Below, piece after piece: positions 37,587-45,330 of a stretch of DNA of 64,000 nucleotides. A program made the translations under genes and the position numbers. The notes below the pieces were generated by a model that saw nothing but the letters and a program-made list of their open reading frames with translations, was not told the origin of the DNA and made no database searches. The stretch is from assembly GCF_006228385.1 (NCBI RefSeq), contig NZ_CP039852.1:3674001-3738000 (forward strand), read 5' to 3'. The DNA is from Salinimonas iocasae (GTDB lineage: Bacteria > Pseudomonadota > Gammaproteobacteria > Enterobacterales > Alteromonadaceae). Position 1 is the first letter of the stretch. Each line of letters opens with the position of its first letter.

Positions 37587-38408
37587 ATGATGAAGTTTCG
37601 TCACGTGCTATTAGGTGCAGGATTGGTGATGGGCGCGTCGCTCCCCGCTTCCGCTCATGATTTCTGGTTGTCACCCGCTAAATATCAAATTTCGCCCGCC
37701 GCGACGGTCGCGGTGCAGTTCAAAGTCGGCCACAATGATAGCGCTGAAGACTGGAACCTGCGCTGGGATAAAGTGGTCGCTTTACGAAACTATACCCCTG
37801 ACGGCGTAGCCGACTTGTCAGCCAGTATTATCCAGAAATCTGATTTACTGCCTGGTGCGGCCAAAACGCAATCACTTGAAGCCGGAACCTATGTTATTGG
37901 ATTGGAAAGCTATCACAGTGTGAGTGAACTTAGCGCTGAGCCCTTTAACAACTATGTTGAGGAGGAAGGACTCACTGCGATCCACGATTACCGCCAGCAA
38001 AAAGGGCTGACCGGCACAGCAGGGACTGAGCTTTACTCACGCAAAGCCAAAACCATCATTCAGGTTGGCGACAAGCTGACAAAAAATGCCGTCCATCCTG
38101 TTGGGCATACCCTTGAAATTATTCCTGAGTCTCACCCTTACGATTTAGGTGAAAAAGCCGCGCTTCCCGTTAAAGTACTATTCAGAGGCCGTCCATTGGA
38201 AGGAGCGCTTATCAAATCCAGCGCGCTGAAGGGAGCCAACCACAAAGCGCAGTCGGTCAAAACAGACAGCGATGGCAAAGCGACAGTGTCGTTTGACGAA
38301 AAAGGGCCGGTAAAATTAAGTGTTGTATGGGGCGAGCCTCTGTCAGGTAACCCACGTGCAGATTTTGAGACTTATTTTTCAAGCCTGACATTTTCGGTAA
38401 ACAATTAG
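37587..38408 (+). CDS. DUF4198 periplasmic protein (NikM/CbiK-like fold family)
   Basis: This 273-residue secreted protein has a signal peptide cleaved just before HDFWLSPAKY, leaving His at or near the mature N-terminus as is typical of DUF4198. Two Ig-like beta domains follow, with LPVKVLFRGRPLEGALIKSS and SDGKATVSFDEKGPVKL. DUF4198 proteins are often found beside metal uptake systems, and the N-terminal His could bind metal (inference). No transporter lies adjacent. AAAAGAAGG precedes the start. Confidence 0.85.
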   Translation: MMKFRHVLLGAGLVMGASLPASAHDFWLSPAKYQISPAATVAVQFKVGHNDSAEDWNLRWDKVVALRNYTPDGVADLSASIIQKSDLLPGAAKTQSLEAGTYVIGLESYHSVSELSAEPFNNYVEEEGLTAIHDYRQQKGLTGTAGTELYSRKAKTIIQVGDKLTKNAVHPVGHTLEIIPESHPYDLGEKAALPVKVLFRGRPLEGALIKSSALKGANHKAQSVKTDSDGKATVSFDEKGPVKLSVVWGEPLSGNPRADFETYFSSLTFSVNN

Positions 38409-38600
38409 CGGGTTAGTCCTTTCGTGATAGTAAAAGTAGCGGCAAACTCATATTGGCAGAGAAAGCCGCTCTGCTAATAAACAATGGTTTGCAGATTATG
38501 TAAGCTTCTCAGTATTTCCCGTGTTGTGATTGAAGAAATTAATGCCTAACGTGCATTTTTCCTTCCTGGTGCTTTATTCTCGAGGTACTTCAGCACCGGA

Positions 38601-38628
38601 GCTCGCCTGCTAAAAGAAAGCGGCGAGC
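38601..38628. terminator. Hairpin downstream of the sulfatase gene
   Basis: The stem GCTCGCC/GGCGAGC (38601-38607 with 38622-38628) is perfect with a 14-nt loop, 16 bp beyond the sulfatase stop. There is no T-run on the minus strand, so it is a weak or Rho-assisted end at best. The rest of the 38409-38644 gap shows only another T-less inverted repeat. Confidence 0.35.
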
Positions 38629-38644
38629 ATGTACTTGGTTATTT

Positions 38645-40201
38645 TTACCGATTAATGTTCTGTGAATTTATAAATTCGCTGACATTGGACACCTGTGCTG
38701 AAAAGCTCTTCTGGGTTGGTGGAAACTTTTCAAAGCTTTTAACGAACTCTGCTATTTGATTGCCAGCAGGTCCAAGGGTCCAGGAGCGATTTTCTGCCCA
38801 CTCATCATAACCTCTTGCTTCAATGAACCGCTCGAATGGATCCAGTTTCAGATTAATAATATAAGGTGTGGTCATTTCCTGCTGGGAGGCGCGGAACCAC
38901 TCTTCCTGATCGATGAACAAAAACTTCCAGTCTCCATAGCGCATGCCGTGGAAAGTTGTTTCTGTAAAATAATAAAACTCTTTTCGATTGGAAGGCCCCT
39001 GATTTAAGAGGATATCTGTTTGATCATAGCCATCAAGATGCGCTGTTTGCGATTCACCATCAACCTTCATTCCTGTTAGTAGTGACTCTTTGACGTTCTT
39101 ATCACCAACTATAGACATTAACGTGGGTAGCCAATCCTCCATTGTTATAAACTCCCCGGTGTGCGTGCCGGCTGGAATGTTGCCGGGCCATTTAACAAGC
39201 ATAGGAACCCGGAAGCCGCCCTCCCAGCCGCCAACACCTTTTTCGCCGTGAAATGGCTGATTGCCACCGTCTGGCCAGGAATTGGAAGCAGCACCATTGT
39301 CAGTAGAAAACATCACAATGGTATTGTCTGCTATCTTCAGCTCATCAAGCAGATCAAGCAACTCCCCAACGTCATCATCCAGCTCCATCATGCCGTCAGC
39401 ATAGATACCATAACCGCTCTTGCCTTGATATTCCTCGTTCAGATTAGTGCGATAATGCATACGCGTAGTGTTATGCCATACAAAGAAGGGCGCATCTTTT
39501 TTGGCTGCTTCACGAATAAAACGCTTAGATTCCTCCAGAACATCCTGATCGAGATTACGCTGCACTTCCTGTCCAAAAGAACCTAGATCTTCTATTTGCT
39601 GCGTGCCATCAGGTAAGGCCTTAGAATGGATAATGCCGCGCATTTTCAGGTTAAGTTTTTCCTGTGCATCTTCTTCTTTTGGATAGTCGTATTGCTCTGA
39701 ATATTCACCTGCATTGAGATGATAAAGAATGCCATAAAACTCATCAAAACCATGATTCGTTGGCAGGTGTTCGTCTCTATCGCCCAAGTGATTTTTGCCA
39801 AACTGGCCGGTGATGTAACCTTTGTCTTTAAGCATTTCCGCCAGTGTGGGAACATCCTCCTGTAAGCCTTGTTCAGCACCGGGCAGGCCCACAGTGCTCA
39901 GCCCGATTCGAATAGGATACTGCCCGGTCAAAAATGCTGCGCGCCCGGCGGTGCAAGAAGCCTGAGCATAATGGTCCATAAAAATCATGCCTTCCTGCGC
40001 AATGCTATCGATATTAGGTGTAGACCCGCCCATCATGCCACGGTGATAAGCACTAATATTCCACATGCCGACATCATCCCCCCAAATAACAAGAATATTG
40101 GGTTTGTTGTTATCTTGTGCGACAGAAATTGGAATTGTTAGGAGGGCAAAGAAAGAAATGAGAAAACTACGCAATAAAATACTTCCAAAGAGGCGATTCA
40201 T
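38645..40201 (-). CDS. Secreted arylsulfatase (formylglycine-dependent, Cys type)
   Basis: This 518-residue type I sulfatase has a signal peptide (RSFLISFFALLTIPISVAQ). The calcium site begins LVIWGDDVGMW. The active-site motif SCTAGRAAFLTGQ puts the Cys at residue 83, which a formylglycine-generating enzyme would convert. GQFGKNHLGDRDEHLPTNHG and STDNGAASNSWPDGGNQPFH are further family signatures. The CxAxR form is common in marine sulfatases, whose substrates are often sulfated polysaccharides or aryl sulfates; the substrate here is undetermined. The gene stands alone, without a maturation enzyme, transporter or glycoside hydrolase next to it. Confidence 0.9.
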   Translation of the reverse strand: MNRLFGSILLRSFLISFFALLTIPISVAQDNNKPNILVIWGDDVGMWNISAYHRGMMGGSTPNIDSIAQEGMIFMDHYAQASCTAGRAAFLTGQYPIRIGLSTVGLPGAEQGLQEDVPTLAEMLKDKGYITGQFGKNHLGDRDEHLPTNHGFDEFYGILYHLNAGEYSEQYDYPKEEDAQEKLNLKMRGIIHSKALPDGTQQIEDLGSFGQEVQRNLDQDVLEESKRFIREAAKKDAPFFVWHNTTRMHYRTNLNEEYQGKSGYGIYADGMMELDDDVGELLDLLDELKIADNTIVMFSTDNGAASNSWPDGGNQPFHGEKGVGGWEGGFRVPMLVKWPGNIPAGTHTGEFITMEDWLPTLMSIVGDKNVKESLLTGMKVDGESQTAHLDGYDQTDILLNQGPSNRKEFYYFTETTFHGMRYGDWKFLFIDQEEWFRASQQEMTTPYIINLKLDPFERFIEARGYDEWAENRSWTLGPAGNQIAEFVKSFEKFPPTQKSFSAQVSNVSEFINSQNINR

Positions 40202-40724
40202 AGGAAATCCTGACTAGGTTGAAAAAGTTTTTACAGCATGAGTATTTTAAAACCTAGTGTATAATTTTCGTTCAGGCAAATGATTATTTGCTTTTTAATG
40301 TAATGCCTGCGCTAAGCAGCCTGATGGTTATTAATGGAAGAATATTTTTTCTCACACAGGCAACGTTCACCAACTATTATGGCTCGAAACCGTCAAGGGT
40401 AGGTGTCAAATAAACAGGTGGGCAATTGGCAGAACTGGTGAAGAATGCGCGATTATTTTGTGTCGTGGCTTGAGTTAAATCGTTATCCGGCAATCTGCGC
40501 GTCGATTTTAAAATCTATTTCTCGAAATGAACTTCACTGTTACTCCCACTAGAAAACAATCAGCTTGTATAGCTTAATAAAAGAAAGTTCAACTGCGCTC
40601 GTTTCACGTAGGTAGAGCTCTACCGATAGGCCTTTCTCAAAACCATTTTATAGTCTCTTATATCGTCTTGTAGTGTTGATGTTCAACACGATTCTGCCAA
40701 TCACCATCGTAGATACAAAAAGGG
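40202..40724. other. Non-coding stretch between sulfatase and small membrane protein
   Basis: About 520 bp with no convincing gene on either strand; all frames are broken by stops. It must hold the sulfatase promoter. It includes a perfect 14-bp palindrome GGTAGAGCTCTACC at 40611-40624 and an inverted repeat GTGTTGA/TCAACAC at 40673-40679 and 40683-40689, either of which could be a protein-binding site or hairpin. Confidence 0.6.
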
Positions 40725-40868
40725 TTAGCTCCAAGCTAAGACAATCATCTCTATCACACCGTTTACAATAAAAACCGCCGACACGCCAATCATTAGCCCT
40801 GATACAAAAACGCGTCTTATGTCGCAACGTGAAAAATCGGCACTATCACATTTTTTCGTAAAAAGCAC
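40725..40868 (-). CDS. 47-residue single-span membrane protein, candidate bacteriocin immunity protein
   Basis: Hand translation of the minus strand gives a 47-codon frame starting with GTG at 40868 and ending TAA at 40725. A perfect AAGGAG (40875-40880) stands six bases before the GTG. The product has a charged, Cys-containing N-terminus (MLFTKKCDSADFSRCDIRR) and then one hydrophobic span (VFVSGLMIGVSAVFIVNGVI) to the end. It lies 62 bp downstream of the double-glycine peptide gene on the same strand, separated by a hairpin. Small membrane proteins immediately downstream are the usual immunity determinants of class II microcins. That role is inferred from position and topology; no sequence homology is claimed. 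Confidence 0.55.
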   Translation of the reverse strand: MLFTKKCDSADFSRCDIRRVFVSGLMIGVSAVFIVNGVIEMIVLAWS

Positions 40869-40884
40869 ATCCTACTCCTTTTTG

Positions 40885-40906
40885 ACCCGCTTCAAGAGAA
40901 GCGGGT
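40885..40906 (-). other. Stem-loop between bacteriocin-like gene and small membrane protein gene
   Basis: A perfect 9-bp stem ACCCGCTTC/GAAGCGGGT (40885-40893 with 40898-40906) has a 4-nt loop, 24 bp after the precursor stop and just before the Shine-Dalgarno of the 47-codon gene. No T-run follows on the minus strand, so it more likely tunes mRNA stability or differential expression than terminates. Confidence 0.55.
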
Positions 40907-40930
40907 ATTTACCGGCAGTATTGGCCAATA

Positions 40931-41194
40931 TTAAGGCCAATTGTGGTACAAATAAGAACCTGTAAGAGCCAGACTAGTACCGATGAAAAGAGCTGCACCG
41001 AAAGGGGCAAGCACCGCTCCTGCAGCGTAAAGCCCGACTCCAGCACCGACGAACCCCATCTGCGCTCCAATTTGAGTTGACTGGCTAATTCCCCCATTAA
41101 CTGCTGCCATCTCATCGCTATTCAAAACAATGACTGAAGAGCCATTTTTGTTATCCTCTGAAGTATGATTAGTCTCGCTATAATCCTTCAGCAT
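40931..41194 (-). CDS. Putative double-glycine leader bacteriocin/microcin precursor
   Basis: An 87-residue peptide starting at the ATG at 41194, preceded by AAAGGA. Residues 1-35 form an acidic, Ser/Asn-rich leader ending VIVLNSDEMAAVNGG, which fits the LxxxEMxxVxGG consensus cut by C39 peptidase-ABC exporters. The 52-residue core is hydrophobic and Gly/Ala-rich (nine of each), has GxxxG-like spacing (GFVGAGVGLYAAG) and no Cys, and ends SYLYHNWP, resembling pore-forming class II bacteriocins. A small membrane protein gene follows. No exporter or peptidase is in the window, so export would rely on a distant locus. It could alternatively be a secreted signalling peptide. Confidence 0.7.
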   Translation of the reverse strand: MLKDYSETNHTSEDNKNGSSVIVLNSDEMAAVNGGISQSTQIGAQMGFVGAGVGLYAAGAVLAPFGAALFIGTSLALTGSYLYHNWP

Positions 41195-41789
41195 AGAAAG
41201 TCCTTTTCGTTTAATTTAAAAACACCAAAAATGTATTGCTTTGTTGATGATATCTTAATTGCGTATCATCAGGATTAACCTTCGTATAAGAAGCGGTTTC
41301 AGCACACCTGTATTCACGAACAGATTATATGACTCAATATGCCCTTGTCTGTTCTAAGGTGTGCCCCGAAAACACCATCAATGTCTTGTGTTCCATTCTG
41401 CAGTTCAACAGTTACAAGGAAGAAACCGAGGGTTCACAGAAGCAGACTAGTACTATTTAGTTTTCAACGCACGATTAACAATATGATTTTTTGGAAAAGG
41501 CGTACTTGCCACCAACCTGATATCGCCCAAAATCGAATGATTCATCCCCTTCCTCATTTTTTAGCACAACTACGATACCTGCCGCATAGAAATGAGATGT
41601 TGAGGTGTAGTACAGAGTAAGAGGAAAAGCTCCTTGCCCATTAGCTTGTGCAATCAATCTGTAACTGTTTTCGTTTAAAGATATTTAAAGCGGCAATTGT
41701 GGTGAGGCATTTACTCCCTTACAGTCAACCAGATTCAAGTGACAAAGAAATAGGCCTATTGTTGAAGGCCGGAATATCTTAAGGAAGAT
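41195..41789. other. Region upstream of the bacteriocin-like gene: possible promoter and gene debris
   Basis: About 600 bp without a well-supported gene. An inverted repeat GATGATA/TATCATC (41246-41252 with 41264-41270) lies 52-76 bp before the precursor start and may be an operator. On the minus strand a frame is open from 41684 to 41475 and reads as protein-like (LTLYYTSTSHFYAAGIVVVL, then GRYQVGGKYAFSKKSYC), but it has only a TTG start at 41657 and no Shine-Dalgarno. A second protein-like stretch without a start (VTVELQNGTQDIDGVFGAHL) lies between about 41450 and 41310. These could be remnants of decayed genes or chance. Confidence 0.35.
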
Positions 41790-42200
41790 CTAAATAATCT
41801 TCTTGCGCAATTGTTTACGCTCACCTTGCTGTTTCTTGGCCTTAATTCGCTTTTCCTTGGCACCTTTACTGACTTTAGTTGGCTTTCGCGTCTTTTTCAC
41901 CACCAGCGCCTGTGCAATCCACGCGACCAGACGCTCCTGCGCATCAAAGCGGTTTTGCTCCTGCGTACGATAGTTCTGCGCCTTCAGCACAAAAACACCG
42001 TCAGTATTAATCCTACTGTCGGGCTTACTCAGTAATTTTTCTTTAACGTGGTCCGGCAGCGAAGATGCTGCAATATCAAATCGTAGATGAATCGCAGAAT
42101 TCACTTTGTTTACATTCTGACCTCCAGCACCCTGTGCGCGGATTGCGGTCATCTCTACTTCACTTTCATCGATTTGTATCGACGAAGAAATGTTTATCAT
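41790..42200 (-). CDS. arfB: Alternative ribosome-rescue factor B (peptidyl-tRNA hydrolase)
   Basis: ArfB (YaeJ) releases peptides from ribosomes stalled on non-stop mRNA without needing a stop codon. The start is the ATG at 42200 (MINISSSIQIDESEVEM), giving 136 residues against about 140 in E. coli. The catalytic GGQ is at about 26-28 within RAQGAGGQNVNKVNSAIHLR. The C-terminal Lys/Arg-rich tail (KEKRIKAKKQQGERKQLRKK) that enters the empty mRNA channel is complete. It is a monocistronic minus-strand gene. Confidence 0.95.
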   Translation of the reverse strand: MINISSSIQIDESEVEMTAIRAQGAGGQNVNKVNSAIHLRFDIAASSLPDHVKEKLLSKPDSRINTDGVFVLKAQNYRTQEQNRFDAQERLVAWIAQALVVKKTRKPTKVSKGAKEKRIKAKKQQGERKQLRKKII

Positions 42201-42434
42201 ACGTTGTCTTATACTCTTACTTATTAATAAAAAAGGTACCATTTTGCTCTTTTGGTAATGGCGACTTAGCCTCTACGTACGAGCATACCTACCGTATCAG
42301 ATGCATCTGCTACACATTATTACCAGTCTCTTTTTTACATCACACCTAAGCACCCGTATTATCTGACGGTTAGGTAAAAATACGTATCCACATGGTGCAA
42401 ACGAACGTATATTATCATTGATTCGTATTTTCTT

Positions 42435-42451
42435 TTCCCACGGAGTGGGAA
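42435..42451 (+). other. Small hairpin in the leader of the pseudo-HPt gene
   Basis: A perfect 7-bp inverted repeat TTCCCAC/GTGGGAA with a 3-nt loop lies about 33 bp before the ATG at 42485. It could be an RNA hairpin or an operator. The rest of the 42201-42484 gap shows no gene. Confidence 0.35.
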
Positions 42452-42484
42452 GTCTTTGTTCCAGCACGGTTTCAGGGGGCACAC

Positions 42485-42865
42485 ATGGTTGATATGACGA
42501 AAGTACCGGAATGTGAGTTATCCCGCCGCCTCGGTGGTGATAGTACCCTTGTCAGAAAGCTGCTTTGTCGCTTTTCAGCCAATTTACCTATTCTGATTGT
42601 ACGCCTGTCTCTGGCTATCAAAAGTAATGACGCATCGCGCGCCAAATCGCAAATAACAATGCTCGAAGAGGTCGCCAAGTCTATCGGTGCTGCTGATTTA
42701 GAAGATCAGTTATCTATGCTCAGAGTACAGCTGGCAGATTTGCCGGCAGAGAACCCGGGGCTATTGCAAACAGATGTTGAAACCATTGCGGTAAACTTTC
42801 GTCAGCACCTTGAAAAGCGTTTTGCGATTACCCCGGAAGACCGGCCTGACTCTACAGTTCTGTAA
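42485..42865 (+). CDS. HPt-like protein lacking the phosphoacceptor histidine
   Basis: This 126-residue, mostly helical protein has a middle region (SLAIKSNDASRAKSQITMLE, then EVAKSIGAADLEDQLSMLRV) that aligns by eye with the histidine phosphotransfer core, pattern A-H-x-L-K-G-x-A-x-x-I-G-A. The His position is Thr or Ile depending on register, and the Lys-Gly is Glu-Glu, so it should not accept phosphate. IGAADLEDQLSMLR keeps the second helix. It may be a non-catalytic adaptor. It lies upstream of tex on the same strand with a 128-bp gap. An in-frame ATG at 42494 is an alternative start. Confidence 0.65.
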   Translation: MVDMTKVPECELSRRLGGDSTLVRKLLCRFSANLPILIVRLSLAIKSNDASRAKSQITMLEEVAKSIGAADLEDQLSMLRVQLADLPAENPGLLQTDVETIAVNFRQHLEKRFAITPEDRPDSTVL

Positions 42866-42993
42866 GACAATTCCACTGTCTCACAGGCTCAACGATGCTA
42901 TACTAACGACCAATTTTCCGTTTAATTTTTCTATTTGCAGCAGAGCCTGAAAAGGTCTTTTGCTGACAAGCTTCTGAGTACCGCATTGATATT

Positions 42994-45321
42994 ATGATTA
43001 CTAAGACTATCGCGAATGAACTGGCGGTCAATCCCGCCCAGGTTGAAGCTGCTGTCTCATTACTGGACAGTGGTGCCACAGTACCTTTTATTGCCCGCTA
43101 CCGTAAAGAAGCCACACAAGGACTGGACGATACCCAGTTACGCAATCTTGAGCAGCGTCTCACTTACTTGCGCGAGCTGGATGAACGCCGAAATGTCATT
43201 TTAAAATCCATTGATGAGCAGGGTAAACTGACAGAAGAACTCAAGCAGCAAATCACCGGCGCAGACAGCAAAACCACGCTGGAAGATCTTTATCTACCGT
43301 ACAAACCACGTCGTCGTACCAAAGGCCAGATAGCTATTGAAGCAGGCCTTCTTCCCCTTGCCGACCAATTGTTTGAGGATCCCTCAAAGTCACCCGAGCA
43401 GGCAGCTGAGCCTTTCGTTGCTCCGGATAAAGGCGTTGCCGATGTCAAATCCGCACTGGAAGGGGCGCGTTATATTCTGATGGAACGCTTTGCCGAAGAT
43501 GCAGCGTTGTTAGGTAAAATTCGTGGTTACCTTACTGACCATGCCTTTATTGATAGCACCGTAGTGAAAGGCAAAGAAAACGATGCGCAAAAATATAAAG
43601 ATTATTTTTCACATTCAGAGAAACTGAAAAATGTACCTTCTCACCGGGCGTTGGCCATGTTTCGCGGGCGTAATGAAGGGGTTCTGCAGATACAGCTTAA
43701 TGCTGACCCTAAAAATGAAGATCCCAAAGCGCCCTCGCACTGTGAGCATATAATTGCCGAGCATTACAACATCGCTAATCGGGGTCGTCCGGCTGACGCA
43801 TTTATGCAGCAGGTTGTGCAGTGGACCTGGAAAATAAAAATTGGCCTGCACATGGAAACAGAACTCTTCAGCGCGTTGCGCGATCGTGCTGAAGAAGAGG
43901 CGATTACAGTATTTGCTAAAAACCTGAACGATTTGCTGATGGCAGCTCCTGCTGGCGCGAAAACCACAATGGGTCTGGATCCGGGTCTTCGTACCGGGGT
44001 TAAAGTTGCGATTGTTGATAGCACGGGCAAAGTGGTTGCCACGAATACCATTTTTCCTCACGCACCACAAAACCTGTGGGATAAAGCCGCCCGCACGCTA
44101 GCCACATTGTGCAAACAACATAAAGTTCAGCTTATCAGTATTGGTAATGGCACCGGCTCTCGTGAAACCGACAAACTGGTGGCAGAGATGCTGAAAGCTA
44201 ACTCTGATATCAATGCACAGAAAATTATGGTTAGTGAAGCTGGCGCTTCTGTTTATTCGGCATCAGAGCTGGCGTCTAAAGAGCTGCCGGGCATGGATGT
44301 TTCCCTCAGAGGCGCGGTATCCATTGCCCGCCGGCTGCAGGACCCGCTGGCAGAGCTGGTAAAAATTGAGCCTAAGGCGATTGGTGTAGGTCAGTATCAG
44401 CACGATGTCAGCCAAAGCCAGTTAGGTAAATCACTGGACCGGGTTATCGAAGACTGTGTTAACGCCGTTGGCGTTGATTTGAATACTGCCTCACCTGCAT
44501 TGTTAAGCTATGTTTCAGGTCTCAATAAAACACTTGCGCAGAATATAGTGCAATTCCGTGACACTAACGGCGCCTTTGACAATCGTAAGGCTCTGTTAAA
44601 CGTTGAGCGTCTGGGCCCTAAAGCCTTCGAACAAGCGGCAGGATTCCTTCGAATCTATCAGGGTAACAACGCGCTGGATCAGTCAGCGGTGCACCCTGAA
44701 TCTTATACCGTTGTCGATGCTATCGTGGCAAAAACCGATGTGGCAGTGAATGATCTTATTGGCAACACAGCGTTGCTCAAAGCGCTGTCACCAGAAGAAT
44801 TTACCAGTGACGAATTCGGTCTGCCCACCGTCAAAGACATTTTGAAAGAGCTGGATAAGCCGGGCCGTGATCCTCGGCCTGAGTTTAAAACAGCCTCATT
44901 TAAAGAGGGCGTAGAAACCATCAGCGACCTCAAGCCGGGTATGATACTGGAAGGCGTAGTGAGTAACGTGGCTAATTTTGGCGCATTTGTTGATGTTGGC
45001 GTGCATCAGGATGGGCTTGTCCATATCTCAGCGCTGACTGATAAGTTTATCTCCGATCCTCGCGATGTAGTAAAGGCGGGCGATATCGTTAAAGTAAAAG
45101 TGATGGAAGTAGACACGGCGCGTAAACGAATCTCGTTTTCTATGCGACTTGATGATACTCCCGGTGCACCGGCTAAGGGTAACAACCCGGGCTCAAGAGG
45201 GAAGGGTGCTGCGAATAAGTCTGGTGGCAAAAAACAGCGGGCAGAAAAGTCGTCTCAGCCGGGAAATCTGGCCATGGGTAATGCTTTCGCCGATGCGTTT
45301 GCTAAGGCAAAGCAAAAGTAA
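42994..45321 (+). CDS. tex: Tex/YhgF-family RNA-binding transcription accessory protein
   Basis: This 775-residue Tex protein has the N-terminal helical domain ([20 protein letters not shown]), a YqgF/RuvC-like domain ([17 protein letters not shown]), helix-hairpin-helix repeats ([18 protein letters not shown]) and a C-terminal S1 RNA-binding domain ([20 protein letters not shown]). The tail is Lys/Gly-rich. Length matches E. coli YhgF (773). Tex influences transcription and stress tolerance and binds nucleic acid. A terminator follows within 40 bp. Confidence 0.97.
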   Translation: MITKTIANELAVNPAQVEAAVSLLDSGATVPFIARYRKEATQGLDDTQLRNLEQRLTYLRELDERRNVILKSIDEQGKLTEELKQQITGADSKTTLEDLYLPYKPRRRTKGQIAIEAGLLPLADQLFEDPSKSPEQAAEPFVAPDKGVADVKSALEGARYILMERFAEDAALLGKIRGYLTDHAFIDSTVVKGKENDAQKYKDYFSHSEKLKNVPSHRALAMFRGRNEGVLQIQLNADPKNEDPKAPSHCEHIIAEHYNIANRGRPADAFMQQVVQWTWKIKIGLHMETELFSALRDRAEEEAITVFAKNLNDLLMAAPAGAKTTMGLDPGLRTGVKVAIVDSTGKVVATNTIFPHAPQNLWDKAARTLATLCKQHKVQLISIGNGTGSRETDKLVAEMLKANSDINAQKIMVSEAGASVYSASELASKELPGMDVSLRGAVSIARRLQDPLAELVKIEPKAIGVGQYQHDVSQSQLGKSLDRVIEDCVNAVGVDLNTASPALLSYVSGLNKTLAQNIVQFRDTNGAFDNRKALLNVERLGPKAFEQAAGFLRIYQGNNALDQSAVHPESYTVVDAIVAKTDVAVNDLIGNTALLKALSPEEFTSDEFGLPTVKDILKELDKPGRDPRPEFKTASFKEGVETISDLKPGMILEGVVSNVANFGAFVDVGVHQDGLVHISALTDKFISDPRDVVKAGDIVKVKVMEVDTARKRISFSMRLDDTPGAPAKGNNPGSRGKGAANKSGGKKQRAEKSSQPGNLAMGNAFADAFAKAKQK

Positions 45322-45330
45322 AACAAGCTT

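Noticed and set aside
40909..41115. A 68-codon alternative frame over the bacteriocin-like gene
   Set aside because: The overlapping 87-codon frame has the Gly-Gly leader, an ATG and an AAAGGA site, while this one has none.
41339..41620. A 93-codon plus-strand frame upstream of the bacteriocin-like gene
   Set aside because: Composition is unlike a protein, there is no ribosome site, and the minus strand of the same DNA reads more protein-like.
40202..41789. Insertion sequence or prophage remnant
   Set aside because: No transposase or integrase motifs, terminal inverted repeats, or target duplications could be seen by eye.
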